From RDXT01 sp033765305 (GTDB lineage: Bacteria; Bacteroidota; Bacteroidia; J057), in NCBI GenBank assembly GCA_033765305.1, contig JANRID010000010.1, positions 186,001 to 250,000 of the forward strand: a stretch of DNA of 64,000 bases, in the 5' to 3' direction. Position numbers and translations under genes: made by a program. This document shows positions 15,467-24,900 of the stretch, piece after piece (positions within the stretch are counted from its first letter, which is position 1; each line of letters starts with the position of its first letter). The notes beneath the pieces are model-generated. The model saw only the letters and a program-made list of their open reading frames with translations. It ran no database searches and was not told the origin of the DNA.

Positions 15467-17125
15467 TCAGCTGAGTCCGGTGATCCGTCCATTGCTCACG
15501 TCAATGGAAAGGGCCTGCGGCCTGCGGGGCAGGCCGGGCATGCGCATCATCTCGCCACAGATGGCTACGATGAAGCCTGCCCCCCGGCTGACAGCCAGGT
15601 CATCCACCCGGATGGTGAATCCGCCGTCGAGGCCGCTCACGGCAGGATCGTCGGTAAAGGCATACTGGGTTTTGGCCATGCATACCGGCAGATGCTCCAG
15701 GCCCAGGCGCCGGATGGCGGCCAGTGCCTCGCGGGCGGCCTTGCTCAGCACGGCGCCTTCTCCGCCGTACACCTTCCGTACGATCTGGCTGATCTTGTCC
15801 TCGACGGGCTCGGCCAGTTCGTAGGCATACTGCAGCGGCGGGGCCGGCGCCTCGCAGGCGTCGGCTACGGCCTGGGCCAGCTCCATCGCGCCTGCGCCGC
15901 CCTGTGCGAAGGCATCGTTGACGGCGAAGGCCACGCCCTGCTCCGCGCACCAGGCGCGCAGCAGCGCAATCTCCTCCGGCGGATCGCCGGCGAAGCGGTT
16001 GAGCGCCACCAGCACCGGCTGGCCGAAGCCCTGCAGGATGCGGATATGCCGGGCCAGGTTGCGCAGGCCCTGACGCAGCGCCTGCGCGTCGGGCTGCTTC
16101 ATGCGGGCCTCGCTGCTGCCGCCGTGCAGGCGCAGGGCCTGCAAAGTCGCCGTGAGCACGCTCAGGGCCGGCTGCAGGCCGGCCGCGCGGCATTTGATGT
16201 GGAAAAACTTCTCCGCACCGAGGTCTGCCGCAAAGCCTGCTTCCGTTACTACGTATTCGCCGTACTGGAGGGCGGTGCGGGTGGCAATGACGGAGTTGCA
16301 GCCGTGGGCGATATTGGCAAACGGGCCGCCGTGGATAAGGGCCGGCGTGCCCTCCATCGTCTGCACCAGGTTGGGCAGCAGGGCGTCTTTGAGCAGGGCG
16401 GCAATGGCGCCTGTCACGCCCAGGCTGTCGGGGCTGAGCGGCTCGCCGCCGTAGGTGAAGCCCAGCAGGATGCGCCCGATCCGGGCGCGGAGGTCGTCGG
16501 GGCCGGAGGCCAGGCACAGCACTGCCATCAGCTCGCTGGCGGGGGTGATGACAAAGCCGCTTTCGGCAGGCACGCCGTGGCCGCCGAGGCCGGTGAGCAC
16601 CTGGCGCAGGGCGCGGTCGTTCACGTCGAGGCAGCGCTGGAACAGCACCTGCTTTACCCCTTCCGGCTTGCCCGGATTGAAGTAGCGGTAGTTGTCCAGC
16701 AGCGCGGCGAGGGTATTGTTGGCGGAGGTAATGGCGTGGAAATCGCCGGTGAAGTGCAGGTTGATGTCGTCCATGGGCAGCACCTGCGAATAGCCGCCGC
16801 CGGCGGCGCCGCCTTTCATCCCGAAGCAGGGCCCGAGCGATGGCTCGCGCAGGGCCAGAACGGCGCGCCTGCCCAGGCGGCGCAGGCCGTCAGCCAGCCC
16901 GATGGAGGTGGTCGTCTTGCCGATGCCGGCTTTGTTGGGGGTGATGGCGGTCACCAGGATCAGCCGGGCGGCGGCCTCCTTTGCCGCATCCGGCGGATGC
17001 AGGGCGATTTTGGCCTTGTAATGGCCGTAGGGGATCAGGCGATCTTCCGGCAGGCCCATCTCCGCAGCGACCGCCGGGATCCGGCGGAGCGGGGCCTCCT
17101 GAGCGAGTTCGTAGTCCGATTTCAT
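15467..17125 (-). CDS. fhs: formate-tetrahydrofolate ligase
   Basis: A 552-residue enzyme, the usual family length, that joins formate to tetrahydrofolate using ATP to give 10-formyl-THF. Clear family blocks are REPSLGPCFGMKGGAAGGGYSQV, HFTGDFHAITSANN, GPFANIAHGCNS and VTEAGFAADLGAEKF. The nucleotide loop at residues 62-72 reads TPNKAGIGKTT, whereas the usual form is TPTPAGEGKTT; the Lys and Thr that contact phosphate are kept. It is in the cytoplasm and feeds the folate one-carbon pool, as does the FTCD enzyme at 26518-28203. It is divergent from the TonB receptor gene, with the 41-bp palindrome between them. Confidence 0.96.
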   Translation of the reverse strand: MKSDYELAQEAPLRRIPAVAAEMGLPEDRLIPYGHYKAKIALHPPDAAKEAAARLILVTAITPNKAGIGKTTTSIGLADGLRRLGRRAVLALREPSLGPCFGMKGGAAGGGYSQVLPMDDINLHFTGDFHAITSANNTLAALLDNYRYFNPGKPEGVKQVLFQRCLDVNDRALRQVLTGLGGHGVPAESGFVITPASELMAVLCLASGPDDLRARIGRILLGFTYGGEPLSPDSLGVTGAIAALLKDALLPNLVQTMEGTPALIHGGPFANIAHGCNSVIATRTALQYGEYVVTEAGFAADLGAEKFFHIKCRAAGLQPALSVLTATLQALRLHGGSSEARMKQPDAQALRQGLRNLARHIRILQGFGQPVLVALNRFAGDPPEEIALLRAWCAEQGVAFAVNDAFAQGGAGAMELAQAVADACEAPAPPLQYAYELAEPVEDKISQIVRKVYGGEGAVLSKAAREALAAIRRLGLEHLPVCMAKTQYAFTDDPAVSGLDGGFTIRVDDLAVSRGAGFIVAICGEMMRMPGLPRRPQALSIDVSNGRITGLS

Positions 17126-17194
17126 ACCAGCGGGTTAGCCGCTGTGAATATACGCGCCAGCCCGGCGGACACAAGGCAGGGGATGCGCTGTTTT

Positions 17195-17226
17195 TTGGCA
17201 GCCGGCGGAAGGGGCAGCTATCTTTG
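17195..17226 (+). promoter_or_regulatory. promoter of the TonB receptor gene
   Basis: TTG at 17195-17197, 21-bp spacer, then TATCTTTG at 17219-17226, a perfect Bacteroidota promoter. Predicted transcript start is near 17233, inside the palindrome, leaving about 130 nt of leader before the ATG. Confidence 0.75.
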
Positions 17227-17260
17227 AAAATTTAACATCTGATGTTAAATTTTCAAAGAT
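17220..17260. promoter_or_regulatory. 41-bp perfect palindrome, likely repressor operator
   Basis: Two perfect 20-bp inverted arms (17220-17239 and 17241-17260) around a single T. The sequence is strongly AT-rich in a GC-rich genome; the inner part reads TTTAACATC then GATGTTAAA. It begins at the second base of the -7 element of the TonB receptor promoter and covers the predicted transcript start. On the opposite strand it ends in CATCTTTG, one base off a -7 element facing fhs. A repressor bound here would block the receptor promoter. Confidence 0.7.
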
Positions 17261-17362
17261 GACCTGAAATATGCAACCCCTTTCCGCCGCTTAACCCGCT
17301 CATAACCCGCCATCGCGCAGAATTCCGTAGGTTGGCTGCCTGATCTGCTTCATCCGTCCGCC

Positions 17363-19621
17363 ATGCGAAAGATCTGCCTCCTGCTGGCTGCGCTGCTGGC
17401 TGTTGCTTCCCTGCCTGCCCAGTATCTCATCGGGCGGCTCCGTCCTGCCGATCCGGGCGGCGTTGCCGCCCCGGCCGCCCTCCTGCTGAGCCCCGGCGCG
17501 CTCGCGGTGCCGGTAGCTGCGGATGGCAGTTTCGCCCAGGCCCTGCCTGCGGGGGCCTACACCCTCACAGCGTCGGCAGAAGGGTTTCAGCGCTATACCC
17601 GGTCCTTCCGCCTCCGCGCAGGCGATACCCTGCGCCTGGAGCTGGCCCTGCAGCGGCTGCCTGAATTCGGCGGGCCGCAGATTGTCATCACCAGCCGCCG
17701 TACGGCTGCCGATCTCCTGGATCAGGCGGAATCCATCAGCCGTCTCGATGCCGGCCAGCTGGCCAGCCTGGGGCCCCGCACTACGCCCGAGGCACTCTTC
17801 CAGACCATTGGAGTCTGGATTCAGAAGACCAGCCACGGCGGCGGATCGCCCTATGTCCGGGGCCTTACCGGCAACCAGACCCTCCTGCTCGTGGACGGCA
17901 TCCGGCTGAACAACAGCACCTTCCGCTACGGGCCCAATCAGTACCTCAATACTGTCGATCCCCTGGCGCTCGAACGCATCGAGGTCGTGCGGGGCTCCGG
18001 TGCCGTACAGTACGGCAGCGATGCGCTCGGCGGCGCCGTGCAGCTCTTCTCCCGCGAGCCGGCTTTCAGCGAAACCTTCCAGGTGCGGGGCGAAGCGCTC
18101 GGACGCTGGATGAGCCAGGATATGGAGGAAACCGGGCGGGTACAGGCGGAAATCAGCTCGTCCCGCGCCGCCATGCTGGCAGGCATCAGCTACAAGCGCT
18201 TCGGCGACCTCTACGCCGGCGGTTCGCTGGGCGTGCAGGTACCTTCCGGCTATACCGAGTTCAACGGCGATTTTAAATTCCGCCTCCAGGCCGGGCCTCG
18301 TCAGCTGCTTACCCTCGCCTGGCAGGGCACAGACCAGCGCAGCGTGGACCGCTACGACCAGGTGGCCCAGCGCGGCTTTCAGGCCTGGATGTTCGACCCG
18401 CAGCAGCGCCAGCTCGCCTATGCCCGCCTCCAGACCCGTACCGGCAAGCCCTGGCTGGGCGAAATCCGGACGACACTTTCCCGCCAGCTCTCGATCGAGG
18501 GCCGTTTCAGCCAGCGTGTACAGAACCCCGTTCAGACCTTCGAGCGCGACGAGGTGGATACCTGGGGCGCTTCGGTGGAAGCGGTATCCCAGTTCAGCCC
18601 GCGCTGGCAGGCGGTCAGCGGCATCGAAGGATACCACGACCTCATCGGCAGCAGCGCCTATACCCTCGACACCCGCGACAGCACCCGGATCAGCAAGCGC
18701 GGCCTGTATCCCGACGGCGCCACAGCCAGCAGCCTGGCGGTCTTCAGCCTGCACACCTGGACGCTGGAGCGCTGGGCCTTCAGCGCGGGGCTGCGCGGCA
18801 GCTATTTTGCGCTGCGGGTCAGCGATGCGGTCTTCGGCGGCCGCCGCCTCGATCCCCTGGCGCTGGTGGGCAATGCCAGCATCAGCTACCGCCCCGATGC
18901 GCAGCAGCGCATGTTCCTCAGCGTCCAAAACGGCTTCCGCGCCCCCAACATCAACGACCTCAGCAGCTTCGGCGCGTTCGACAGCGGCGTCGAGGTGCCT
19001 GCCGAAGGACTGTCGCCGGAACGCTCCCTGACCGCCGAGCTGGGCTACAAGCAGCGCAGCAGCCGCATGCGCAGCAGCCTGGCACTGTATTACACCCGCC
19101 TCTTCGACCTGATCGTGCGGGTGCCTGCCACGTACCTCGGCAGCAGCACCTACAACGGCGATCCGGTCTTTCAGAAGCAAAATGCGGCAGCAGCCTATGT
19201 GTATGGTGCCGAGGCGGAAACAGAGCTGCTGCTCGGCGGCGGCTTCCAGCTCCGCAGCGGGCTGGCCTATGCCTTCGGGCAGAATGTGACCGCAGATGAG
19301 CCCCTGAGCCGCATCCCGCCGCTCAACGGCCTGCTGGTGCTGAGCTACCGCCCGGACCTGCCGGTCTGGGCCGAGCTGGAAGGCCGCTTCGCCGGCAAGC
19401 AGGACCGCCTTTCGGGCGGCGACCGGAACGACCACCGCATCAGCCCCGGCGGAACCCCTGGCTGGGCAGTGCTGAACGTCCGGATCGGATCGGCCGTGGG
19501 CGAATGGGTCCGGATCACCCTGGGGTTCCAAAATCTCCTCAACGAAGCCTACCGCATCCACGGCTCCGGCGTGGATGGCTACGGGCGCAGCATCTGGGCC
19601 ACGGTCCGTGTGCGGATCTGA
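17363..19621 (+). CDS. TonB-dependent receptor, heme/hemoglobin receptor type
   Basis: A 752-residue outer-membrane transporter. A signal peptide (1-19) precedes a carboxypeptidase-regulatory-like beta domain (about 20-95). The plug domain follows: VWIQKTSHGGGSPYVRG, LLLVDGIRLNN and LERIEVVRGSGAVQYGSDALGGAV, the plug signature of heme/hemoglobin-type receptors. The C-terminal barrel ends in an aromatic-poor strand, WATVRVRI. The likely cargo is heme or another iron complex; vitamin B12 or a metallophore are alternatives. A perfect promoter overlapped by a 41-bp palindrome suggests repression by a metal-responsive regulator. Confidence 0.9.
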   Translation: MRKICLLLAALLAVASLPAQYLIGRLRPADPGGVAAPAALLLSPGALAVPVAADGSFAQALPAGAYTLTASAEGFQRYTRSFRLRAGDTLRLELALQRLPEFGGPQIVITSRRTAADLLDQAESISRLDAGQLASLGPRTTPEALFQTIGVWIQKTSHGGGSPYVRGLTGNQTLLLVDGIRLNNSTFRYGPNQYLNTVDPLALERIEVVRGSGAVQYGSDALGGAVQLFSREPAFSETFQVRGEALGRWMSQDMEETGRVQAEISSSRAAMLAGISYKRFGDLYAGGSLGVQVPSGYTEFNGDFKFRLQAGPRQLLTLAWQGTDQRSVDRYDQVAQRGFQAWMFDPQQRQLAYARLQTRTGKPWLGEIRTTLSRQLSIEGRFSQRVQNPVQTFERDEVDTWGASVEAVSQFSPRWQAVSGIEGYHDLIGSSAYTLDTRDSTRISKRGLYPDGATASSLAVFSLHTWTLERWAFSAGLRGSYFALRVSDAVFGGRRLDPLALVGNASISYRPDAQQRMFLSVQNGFRAPNINDLSSFGAFDSGVEVPAEGLSPERSLTAELGYKQRSSRMRSSLALYYTRLFDLIVRVPATYLGSSTYNGDPVFQKQNAAAAYVYGAEAETELLLGGGFQLRSGLAYAFGQNVTADEPLSRIPPLNGLLVLSYRPDLPVWAELEGRFAGKQDRLSGGDRNDHRISPGGTPGWAVLNVRIGSAVGEWVRITLGFQNLLNEAYRIHGSGVDGYGRSIWATVRVRI

Positions 19622-19677
19622 TCCGCGCAGGCGGAAAGGCGAAGCGTTTGCGCCTGGAAGATGCACCCAGAAATCTG

Positions 19678-19708
19678 TTGGCGGAAGTGCGGATTTTCCC
19701 TATTTTCG
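19678..19708 (+). promoter_or_regulatory. probable promoter of pdhB
   Basis: TTG at 19678-19680, 20-bp spacer, then TATTTTCG at 19701-19708, one mismatch from TAnnTTTG. It is 28 bp upstream of the ATG at 19736. Confidence 0.5.
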
Positions 19709-19735
19709 CCGCCTGAAGTACGCCAATCTGCAACA

Positions 19736-20716
19736 ATGAGAGAACTGACCTTCCGGGAGGCCCTGCGTGAGGCAATGTCAGAAGAAATGCGCCTCGACGA
19801 GCGCGTGTTCCTGATGGGCGAGGAAGTCGCCGAGTACAACGGCGCATACAAGGTGAGCCAGGGCATGCTGGCCGAGTTCGGTCCGAAGCGGGTCATCGAT
19901 ACCCCGATCGCCGAACTGGGCTTCGCCGGGGTAGGGGTAGGCGCCGCCATGATGGGTCTCCGCCCCATTGTGGAATTTATGACCTTCAACTTCTCCCTCG
20001 TCGCCATCGATCAGGTGATCAACAACGCCGCCAAGATGTACCAGATGAGCGGCGGGCAGTACAGCGTGCCGATCGTCTTCCGGGGCCCCAGCGGATCCGC
20101 CGGCCAGCTGGCAGCTACCCATTCCCAGAGCTTCGAAAATTGGTTCGCCAATTGTCCGGGCCTCAAGGTGGTCACTCCCAGCACCCCCGCCGACGGCAAA
20201 GGCCTGCTTAAATCGGCCATCCGCGACCCCAATCCCGTGCTCGTCATGGAGTCGGAGGTCATGTACGGCGATAAAGGCATGGTGCCCGACGGCGAGCATG
20301 TGGTTCCCATCGGCAAGGCCGACATCAAGCGCGCCGGCACGGACGTTACGGTGATTTCCTTCGGCAAAATGGTGCATGTAGCGCTGCACGCCGCCGAGGA
20401 GCTGGCCAAGGCCGGGATCAGCGCCGAGGTGATCGACCTCCGCTCGCTGCGCCCCATCGATTACGATACCATTATCGAATCGGTGAAAAAAACCAACCGC
20501 TGCGTAGTCGTCGAGGAGTCCTGGCCGCTCGCCTCGTTCTCCGGCGAACTGACCTACATGATTCAGAAGCGTGCGTTCGACTACCTGGATGCGCCCGTGC
20601 TCCGGGTCACCGGCCGCGATACGCCGATTCCCTACTCGATGATCCTCGTCGAGACCTTCCTGCCCAACACGGCCCGCGTCGTAGAGGCAGTGAATGCCGT
20701 GCTCTACCGCAACTGA
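19736..20716 (+). CDS. pdhB: pyruvate dehydrogenase E1 component, beta subunit
   Basis: A 326-residue E1-beta subunit. With E1-alpha and thiamine diphosphate it decarboxylates pyruvate and hands the acetyl group to E2. Conserved blocks: LREAMSEEMRLDERVFLMGEEVAEYNGAYKVSQGM, the TPIAELGFAGVGVGAAMMGLRPIVEFM segment containing the glutamate that activates thiamine, RGPSGSAGQLAATHSQ, and the C-terminal EESWPLASFSGE. The start at 19736 is the one that fits both the family and the promoter; an earlier ATG at 19661 adds unrelated residues. The alpha subunit is not adjacent, so the complex genes are split. A strong terminator follows. Confidence 0.95.
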   Translation: MRELTFREALREAMSEEMRLDERVFLMGEEVAEYNGAYKVSQGMLAEFGPKRVIDTPIAELGFAGVGVGAAMMGLRPIVEFMTFNFSLVAIDQVINNAAKMYQMSGGQYSVPIVFRGPSGSAGQLAATHSQSFENWFANCPGLKVVTPSTPADGKGLLKSAIRDPNPVLVMESEVMYGDKGMVPDGEHVVPIGKADIKRAGTDVTVISFGKMVHVALHAAEELAKAGISAEVIDLRSLRPIDYDTIIESVKKTNRCVVVEESWPLASFSGELTYMIQKRAFDYLDAPVLRVTGRDTPIPYSMILVETFLPNTARVVEAVNAVLYRN

Positions 20717-20744
20717 GCCTTCAGGGTCCGGCTGCTCATGATAC

Positions 20745-20779
20745 ACACCCGCGTTCCGGCAGGAATTGCGGGTGTTTTT
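20745..20779 (+). terminator. intrinsic terminator of pdhB
   Basis: ACACCCGC at 20745-20752 pairs with GCGGGTGT at 20768-20775, followed by TTTT. Confidence 0.8.
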
Positions 20780-20799
20780 GCGTAGAGGATACGCATACA

Positions 20800-21105
20800 A
20801 AAAACGATCGCGGCCACTGCATGTGGCCGCGTCGCAATTACTTATCCGGGAAACTAACAGGGAATAAACCTGGACAAAGGTTTTGGGCTACACAGGGTGC
20901 TTGGGTGATCTCACAAAACAGCCGGCAGGGCGTACCGGGATTCACAGACGCAAGTTGCAGGCAGGCGGGCGGAGCGGCAAACGGATTTGTCGGGCCGGTC
21001 AGGCTGCTTGTAAGGCATTTCCGTAAAATCAGGCGTCTGGAGCGGCCTGCGTACGGATCTGTGCAACTTTTTCGCTTGCGGGAGCCCTCTCCAATGGGTT
21101 TGCGC
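20800..21105 (-). ncRNA. candidate untranslated RNA ending in a minus-strand terminator
   Basis: This 300-bp stretch has no convincing protein-coding frame. Its left end (20799-20834) is a strong hairpin: GCGGCCAC at 20810-20817 pairs with GTGGCCGC at 20823-20830, and on the minus strand this is followed by a short extra pairing and TTTTTT. That is a rho-independent terminator pointing away from any annotated gene. The cytochrome c gene upstream already has its own terminator at 21108-21138. A separate minus-strand transcript is therefore plausible. It does not match RNase P, tmRNA or SRP RNA cores that I can recognise. Inference only. Confidence 0.35.
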
Positions 21106-21107
21106 AA

Positions 21108-21138
21108 AAAAAATCCCGGCACCGGGCCGGGATTTTTT
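21108..21138. terminator. bidirectional terminator after the SirB-cytochrome c gene
   Basis: A 13-bp perfect stem (21108-21120 with 21126-21138) whose ends are A-run and T-run, so it can act on either strand. It lies 27 bp past the stop at 21165 on the minus strand. Confidence 0.8.
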
Positions 21139-21164
21139 ATTTTTTCTCCGAATCTGTACAGGTT

Positions 21165-21806
21165 TCAGTCGTGCAGGGTCTTGATATAGGCCAGCACGGC
21201 GGTGATTTCGGCAGCGTCGAGGACCTTGGCGTAGGACGGCATGGCATTTTTGCCTGCCAGCATCAGCTCGCGCTGCTGGGCTTCGGTGAGCTGGGTCTGG
21301 CGCAGGTTTTTGGAGCCGGATTTGCCGGAGTCGCCGTTGGGGCCGTGGCAGACCACGCAGTTGCGGGCGTACACGGCTGCGCCGTGGGCCTGGGCATCGT
21401 AGCCGGGGGCAGCCGCATCTGTAATCACCGAGGCGGGCAGCGGATCGTGATCTACCCCGATCTTATTGGCCTCAGCCAGGCCGTAGGAGGCAATGATCAG
21501 CACCACCGAGAGCGAAGCCAGCAGCTTGTTCGACTTGCGGAATCCGATGACGGCAATCGGAATGCTTGCCAGCACCAGCGCAATCTTGATCAGCAGCATC
21601 GGCGTGATCTTGGCGACCATCGCCAGCAGCCCGGCGCCGGTGGCCAGGAAGAGGAAGCTGATGATCATTTCGGGAATCCGGGTCAGTTTCGTCAGGCGGG
21701 CAAGCCGCTCGCCAGGACCAGCCAGCAGCAGCACCAGCTTGAACACGTACAGCACCAGAAAGAGAATCACCGCCAGGCGGTGGGTATGCAGCAGGCCGGT
21801 ATACAT
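21165..21806 (-). CDS. SirB-family membrane domain fused to cytochrome c
   Basis: A 213-residue protein. Residues 1-120 carry four membrane segments and match the SirB family (YTGLLHTHRLAVILFLVLYVFK is its typical opening). Residues about 130-213 are a small c-type cytochrome domain with the heme-binding CVVCH motif and a likely axial methionine in NAMPSYA. The cytochrome would face the periplasm. The partner that gives or takes electrons is not evident. The frame continues to 21869 but the first 21 residues there do not fit the family, so 21806 is chosen. Function of SirB domains is poorly known. Confidence 0.85.
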   Translation of the reverse strand: MYTGLLHTHRLAVILFLVLYVFKLVLLLAGPGERLARLTKLTRIPEMIISFLFLATGAGLLAMVAKITPMLLIKIALVLASIPIAVIGFRKSNKLLASLSVVLIIASYGLAEANKIGVDHDPLPASVITDAAAPGYDAQAHGAAVYARNCVVCHGPNGDSGKSGSKNLRQTQLTEAQQRELMLAGKNAMPSYAKVLDAAEITAVLAYIKTLHD

Positions 21807-21890
21807 GGAACCAGGGGTTAAGGTCTGCGAATCTGCGGTAAACTTCCGGAAAAAGCGCTTGCCGGGCAAGACATCCGGCGAAAAGCCTGC

Positions 21891-21923
21891 AACAAAACAG
21901 GCCGCCCCGTGCGGAGCGGCCTG
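21891..21923 (-). terminator. terminator of the 1473-residue T9SS protein gene
   Basis: On the minus strand CAGGCCGC (21923-21916) pairs with GCGGCCTG (21905-21898), followed by TTTTG. Nearly the same hairpin follows the giant T9SS gene at 56218-56247. Confidence 0.8.
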
Positions 21924-21944
21924 CTGTATTCCGGAATGGAATGC

Positions 21945-24900
21945 TTACTTCACAAACAGCTTGCGCAGGACGCTGCCGCCTTCGGCAGATACCTTCACCA
22001 GATATATGCCTTCGGCAAGCATGCCGAGATCGAAACGGTGCTGCCATTCACCGGCCACCCGTTCGAAGGTCTGCGAAGCAGCTACCTTGCCTTTCATGTC
22101 CACAATCTCCACCGTGAGGTCAGCTGCGCGGAGCGTGGAGAGCTTCAGCACCACGTGCTCCTCGGCGGGGTTCGGGAACAGCTCCAGCGAGGCGGCATCG
22201 AGCAGGCCTTCGAGGCCGGTCGCAATCACGCGGATGGTCTGGCACACGGTATCCGTGCCGCAGATATTGTACGCAATCTGGCAGACCTCATAGCTGCCCG
22301 TAGCGCCGAAGTCGAAGGTCGGGTTCGGATCATTGGAGGTATTGCCGTTGCCGAAGTCGTACTTCACCGAATCCGCATTCACGGCAGCGCTCGCGAACGC
22401 GACCGAAGTGCCGGTTGCTGTTGCTTCGAAGCCTGCCACCGCGAAGGCGCAGGTGATCTGCACCGCCTGGCAGGTCGTGTCGGCGCCGCAGATGCTGTAG
22501 GCCACCAGGCAGACTTCATACAGGCCGGTGTCGGGATACTGATGCGTCACCACCGGGCTGCTGCTGCTGGACCCGTCGCCGAAGAAGTAGCGCACGGAGT
22601 CTGCGCCCGCCGTCGAATCGGAGAAGGAAGCCGTCAGGTCGCCGGTCGTGAACCCGAAGACGGGCACAGGCGGCGTACAGGTCACCACGAAGGTCTCGCA
22701 GATGGTATCATTGGCGCAGGCGCCATAGGCGATCTGGCACACTTCGTACGAGCCCGGAGCCGCGTAGGTGTGCACTGCATTGGCAGCGGAGCTGGAAGCG
22801 CCGTCGCCGAAGGTGTAGCGAACCGAATCTGCTTCCTGCGAAGCATCCGTCAGGCTCAGCACCAGCTCCGTGGAAGAGCCCGTAAAGCCTGCCTCAGCCA
22901 GCGGCAGCACCGTCACCTGCACCGCGCCGCGGTCGGATGGGCATACCGTTGCTTCGATCTTCCAGTCGTAGAAGAAGTAGTAGAACCCGGCCAGCGCGTT
23001 GATCGGACCGGTGATGCTCACCTGGTTTGGCACCTGGTAGGGATAAACGGCACCGGAATTGTTGCGGAAGAGGCCGCTGACCGTGCTGCCCCCGGCCGTG
23101 ATGGTATAGCCTGTGCCCGCCGGAATCAGGAAGTCGAGCGTAATGACCGTATCGCTGACCGTATTGCCAAAGGCGACAGTCTTGGTGTGCAGCGGGGTCG
23201 AAGCTCCGCTCGCAAACACATTCACCACGATCTGGCCTGCGCTGAAGGGATATACCCGCACGCTTTTCAGCACGAAGGGCGAGATTGCATCAAACACGAG
23301 GCCGTCCGCAAAGAAGCTGTAGGTCCCCCCGCCGCCGAAGCCGTTCGTGGCAGGCCCGGCACTGAAGGACGCGCCTGCGCGCTCGAGGTAGTACGTCGTC
23401 GTGGCTGCCGGGTTCACCGTCAGCGTGGCAGAGTCGGAGAGCAGGGTGCCGCCGGTGGGGGCGTCATACCACGCGAAGGTCGTGCTCGGTTCCGCAACGG
23501 CTGTAAGCGTCACGGTATCGCCAGGGCAGACCGGGGCTGCAGGCAGCGCCGAAGGCGGCAGGCTGTTGCGGAAGATGCGCACGACATCCAGGCTGTCGTT
23601 TTCGTAGATCGTATCGCCCGGATAAGCGGAATATGCTTCGATAATTGCCGCGCCGCCGCCGATGGTGTTGAACGGACCGAAGCTCAGCGTATCCTGCTGG
23701 TCGAGGGCGAGCGGGCCGGGGGCCGTCAGGGCGAAGGTATCCACACCCGCAGCAGTCGTGACTATTACGGTCACCGGCACCGCACTGGCCGGGAGCTGGC
23801 CGTTGCTGCGGATGATGACGCTGCCGTAGGTCAGGCTGTCGCCGCAGAGGTTATCGACAGGCGTGGGAATGGCCACCACCCGCACATCGTTGTCGATGAG
23901 GTTGCGGATGTTGACATTGTCCACAAAGACATACACGTCTTCGGGATCATCCACCGTGCCCTCCGTAGCGAAGAAGGCGAGGATCACTTCCTGGCCGGCA
24001 TAGGGTGCCAGGCTGAAGCTCACAGGCTGGCCGGTATTGGAAATGACCGAAGTATTGGTATAAGCCGCGAGGGTGCTGAAGCTCAGCCCGCAGTCGGTGG
24101 AGATCCGCACTTCGAAGCGGTCGTCGGAGCCCAGGGCGCCCGGGTCGCTGGTGACGAAGTCGGTCAGCGCCAGATCAAAGGAGAACTCCGTATTGGCAGA
24201 GGCCACGAATTTGGGGCTCACGATCCAGTCGTTGTCGCCGGTATTCCAGATGTTGAACGCGGCAGCGATGCCGTTGGGGCCGGGCGTAGCTGTGTTGCCG
24301 AAGTTCACACTGGCCCAGCCGGACGTGCCGTAGGTCAGCGACGAGGTGCCTTCTGCCTCGCGCCAGCCGGGAAATACCGTGCTGAGGTTGCTGCCGGTGA
24401 AGCCGGTAAAGGTCACCGCAGGCAGGGAAGGCGTCAGGGCGGCCTCTGCTGTTCTGGTGGCAGAAGCTGCATCATTGCTGGCGTTGGGGTCTCCTGTGAA
24501 GGTAGCCGTGATGCTGAACGTGTAGGTGCCTGCAGCCGACAGGTTGGCAGCCGTGGTTACCTGCACGATCTGGGTTGCCGTGGAGGCCAGGGTTCCGCTG
24601 CTGACGGTCGTGGAGAAGCTCTGGGCCAGCGGGCCGCCGATGTTCACCGTGACCGTCACCGGATTCACGCTGAAGTCATGCGTCAGGAGGCCCTCGTTCC
24701 GGATCAGCACGCTCACCGTATCGGCAGCTGTAAAGCAGCCCACTGCTTCCGGCTCCGCCATGCTCACCGCAGCGATGTCCTGCGGGAATACGTTTTTGAT
24801 CTGGATATTGTCGATGTACACGTTCACATCCTCGGGATCGTTCACGGTACCGTCCGTGGCGAAGAAGCCGATGATGATTTCCTGCCCGGCATACGCATTG

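Noticed and set aside
17300..19666. A 788-codon minus-strand frame opposite the TonB receptor
   Set aside because: The plus-strand receptor has a full plug and barrel pattern and a perfect promoter; the opposite frame has no recognisable domain.
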